From assembly GCF_009183655.1 (NCBI RefSeq), contig NZ_WEIO01000004.1, forward strand, positions 124,001 to 188,000: a stretch of DNA of 64,000 bases, read 5' to 3'. This document shows, piece by piece, positions 62,117 to 64,000 of this stretch. How positions within the stretch are numbered: the stretch's first letter is position 1; each line of letters opens with the position of its first letter. The notes beneath the pieces were generated by a model. The model ran no database searches, was not told the origin of the DNA, and worked only from the letters and a program-made list of their open reading frames with translations. A program made the translations under genes and the position numbers. The stretch is from Bacillus aerolatus. Lineage in GTDB: Bacteria; Bacillota; Bacilli; Bacillales; Domibacillaceae.

Positions 62117-62148
62117 TGTTTTTCCTAATACATAAACAGCCTCAATAT
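62117..62148 (+). repeat. 32-bp direct repeat, copy B
   Basis: The partner of the repeat at 59266-59297, 81 bases upstream of the SLH gene start, in the same orientation and with one mismatch. Confidence 0.8.
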
Positions 62149-62222
62149 GTTAGATTAAATAAGTAAAATGAATTCATTTCGAAAAAAATAGTTAACTTAA
62201 GTAGTGGGAGGAGTAGGCTTTT

Positions 62223-62615
62223 ATGAAAAAAACAGTGAAAGTTGTGGCGGCAGTTTGTATAAACGAACAAGGCAATGTTCTCTGTGCATTGCGCTCACCA
62301 GAAATGGCACTTCCAAACCTTTGGGAATTCGCAGGCGGGAAAATTGAAAAAGGAGAAACACCTGAAGAATCTTTAATAAGAGAAATTCAAGAAGAGCTAG
62401 ACTGTACAGTGGAAGTGCATGAGCTCATTGAGGATGTTGTACACGAATATCCAAATGTCATTGTCAATTTGCTTACATACAAAACAGTGATCATTGAAGG
62501 AACACCAACAGCAAAAGAACATGCTGAATTAAAATGGGTGCCCCTCCAAGAGCTTCGCTCATTAGAATGGGCACCCGCTGATATTCCGACGATTGATAAA
62601 CTTGTTAACGGATAA
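62223..62615 (+). CDS. NUDIX hydrolase, MutT-type
   Basis: A 130-aa NUDIX protein with a perfect box: GGKIEKGETPEESLIREIQE followed by ELDC. VAAVCINEQGNVLCALRSPEMALPNLWEFAG is typical of (deoxy)nucleoside triphosphate pyrophosphohydrolases, as in MutT or CTP-type enzymes. It probably cleans damaged nucleotides. The start follows GTGGGAGGAG. A relic of the same gene with its leader lies at 53015-53184. Confidence 0.9.
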   Translation: MKKTVKVVAAVCINEQGNVLCALRSPEMALPNLWEFAGGKIEKGETPEESLIREIQEELDCTVEVHELIEDVVHEYPNVIVNLLTYKTVIIEGTPTAKEHAELKWVPLQELRSLEWAPADIPTIDKLVNG

Positions 62616-62704
62616 AATCAATATATAAATCTTCCGGCACGGGATGATGCAATCGCCATTTTATGCTCATGGGGTTATCATTCCGTGCAGGTGATTCAAC
62701 TTTC

Positions 62705-64000
62705 TTAATCGTCTGTTTCATTCTTAATATAGTGATAAAGCTGACTATCAACGGATTGCTCCATCACCATGTTCATGCGAACAACCGGAATATTTTTTCC
62801 GTTCTTATCTTTCATTTCAGTTTGTTCCACGCTCTTTTTATCGGGAGTAGCCTGTCCTAAATAGTAAAAGTCGCTTCCTTCATCGTCGTCCTTTTTTATA
62901 AAAATATGAACGTCAATATGATTTTCTTCTGCTTCAATAATGGTTCGAACTTCCTCTGATTTCAATGTTCGATTGCTTCTTGTGTACCATTTAAGAACAT
63001 CTTGATTAAGAAACTCGTCCCCATAATTGACACTGGACTCTACTTCGTCGTTTTTATGATATGTGATAAAGATTGGACAAGTACCGTACTTTGTTTTGTA
63101 TCCATACATCGTCGAACTTTCATCGCTGTTCCAATTTAGGAGCCTGCAGGCGTCTTTTCTTGAGTATTTTTCATACAAAGTGAGCGGCTGATTGCATCGG
63201 TAAGATTCACTTTTGGCTTTACTGCTTTGGACGATATCAATGACCATTTCTTTGAAATAACTATTTTCCTTCAGACGTTCTTTAATCAAATCACTAAATA
63301 CAAAATTCTTCTCTTCCTTTAAAGCAATAATTGGCTGTTCCCCATACTTTTTCTTCATACTTTGAGTGAAAAACGATAAATCAAATATGCGCTGAACAGA
63401 CACAATTGTATCTTTATCCGCTCGACAATTCGACTCAGCTAAACAACGGACATAATCGTCATACGTTACTTCTCCTTTATGCAGTAACAACTCCAATAAC
63501 AAAATTTCATGCTTCCGCTTTCCATTTAATATTTCTAATGAAAGCATCGTTAACACTTTGTTTTCGTAGCTCGTTAGCGAAGGAACTTCTTCTTTCATTT
63601 TTACTAAAAATTGATGATAATTCGAGTGCTTCTCTGCAATCACAACTGGATCAATCGAATGATTTAATACAAAATCATATAAATACGGAACCCTGCCAAT
63701 TCTATTTTTCAAATTAACAAAGGCTTCTTTTAAAACGCTCATTGCCGTCAAATTACTACTGTTAATGGCTTTAAAAATCTTTTTCTTAGCGATCTCTTCA
63801 AAGTTCACCGTTGAGACGCCTTTAATATAACTTGTATCCTTTGTTCGTCGCCGTATATTATCTTTATTTTGCGATTTGTCTCCTGAAAGGGCCATTGGAA
63901 TTAAATAATTATTTTTATAATTACCGATAAAATCGACGATCGTAACGAAATCCTTCGAATCATGTTTGCGGAGTCCTCTTCCAAGCTGCTGAATGAAAAT
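62705..64000 (-). CDS. DEAD/DEAH helicase C-terminal part with DUF3427 (5' end outside window)
   Basis: An open frame of 431 codons that runs off the window edge. The first visible residues, IFIQQLGRGLRKHDSKDFV, are superfamily 2 helicase motif VI (QxxGRGxR), so the ATG at 63895 is internal and not a start. The rest, after about residue 60, matches DUF3427, including LLNWNSDESSTMYGYKT and CPIFITYHK. In full-length relatives a PLD-type nuclease and the helicase core precede it. Such proteins are found in bacterial defence-type loci, though a role here is not shown. Confidence 0.85.
   Translation of the reverse strand: MFIQQLGRGLRKHDSKDFVTIVDFIGNYKNNYLIPMALSGDKSQNKDNIRRRTKDTSYIKGVSTVNFEEIAKKKIFKAINSSNLTAMSVLKEAFVNLKNRIGRVPYLYDFVLNHSIDPVVIAEKHSNYHQFLVKMKEEVPSLTSYENKVLTMLSLEILNGKRKHEILLLELLLHKGEVTYDDYVRCLAESNCRADKDTIVSVQRIFDLSFFTQSMKKKYGEQPIIALKEEKNFVFSDLIKERLKENSYFKEMVIDIVQSSKAKSESYRCNQPLTLYEKYSRKDACRLLNWNSDESSTMYGYKTKYGTCPIFITYHKNDEVESSVNYGDEFLNQDVLKWYTRSNRTLKSEEVRTIIEAEENHIDVHIFIKKDDDEGSDFYYLGQATPDKKSVEQTEMKDKNGKNIPVVRMNMVMEQSVDSQLYHYIKNETDD

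Overview
The window looks like a chromosomal segment of an aerobic, low-G+C, spore-forming Bacillaceae member. The support is strong AGGAGG-type ribosome binding sites, TTG and GTG starts, CcpA-type cre sites, a THI-box riboswitch, and YhfH, YppG and YitT family proteins; the genus cannot be fixed from the sequence alone. There are no rRNA or tRNA genes. The segment is a chain of catabolic modules, each with its own transporter and regulator, separated by small mobile elements and repeats.

Region 1 (1-12.2 kb): the tail of a KGG-repeat stress protein, then a nearly complete 4-hydroxyphenylacetate (HPA) meta-cleavage cluster on the minus strand: aldolase (hpaI type), hpaE, hpaB, hpaD, hpaC, a dedicated FAD synthetase, hpaG split into two genes, hpaF, and an SSS symporter with a 38-aa partner. 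A divergent LysR gene and a perfect cre site lie at the promoter end. No HpaH hydratase is visible. Region 2 (12.2-21.6 kb): YitT protein, coiled-coil protein, FadR/MFS pair, EamA transporter, an IS605-type TnpB element, MOSC protein, and a flavin reductase divergent from an amidase.

Region 3 (21.6-33.8 kb): a sigma-54-type operon of 2-hydroxyacid dehydrogenase, DUF3311/SSS permease, ThDP enzyme, aldehyde dehydrogenase and Rieske oxygenase. Its PrpR-like activator is next door; a -24/-12 promoter and palindromes lie between them. An acyl-CoA ligase and a second YitT protein follow. Region 4 (33.9-41.9 kb): a YodB-like HxlR regulator with a DsbA/SpxH-like protein and a YdhR-like protein, a membrane protein, an MFS pump, a MocR regulator, an MBL hydrolase and YhfH.

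Region 5 (42-52.8 kb): a TPP-riboswitch operon (a THI5/NMT1-like protein without signal peptide plus an SDR), a DUF2268 protease, then a second sigma-54 module. That module has an activator with an unusual C-terminus, amidase, cyclase/hydrolase, two SDRs and an NCS1 permease, with two good -24/-12 promoters. Region 6 (52.8-64 kb): two internally deleted gene relics, YppG, YjbQ, a LysR/NhaC/M20 peptidase module with a cre site, a large SLH surface protein built of repeats, a NUDIX hydrolase and the C-terminal part of a DUF3427 helicase.

The clearest findings beyond ordinary gene calling are: three copies of a 220-221 bp MITE with inverted ends and perfect 8-bp target duplications, one of them landing in a stop codon; two separate arrays of a GTGCA-type motif spaced at 21 bp (two helical turns); and a riboswitch-controlled, apparently cytosolic THI5-like protein paired with an SDR.
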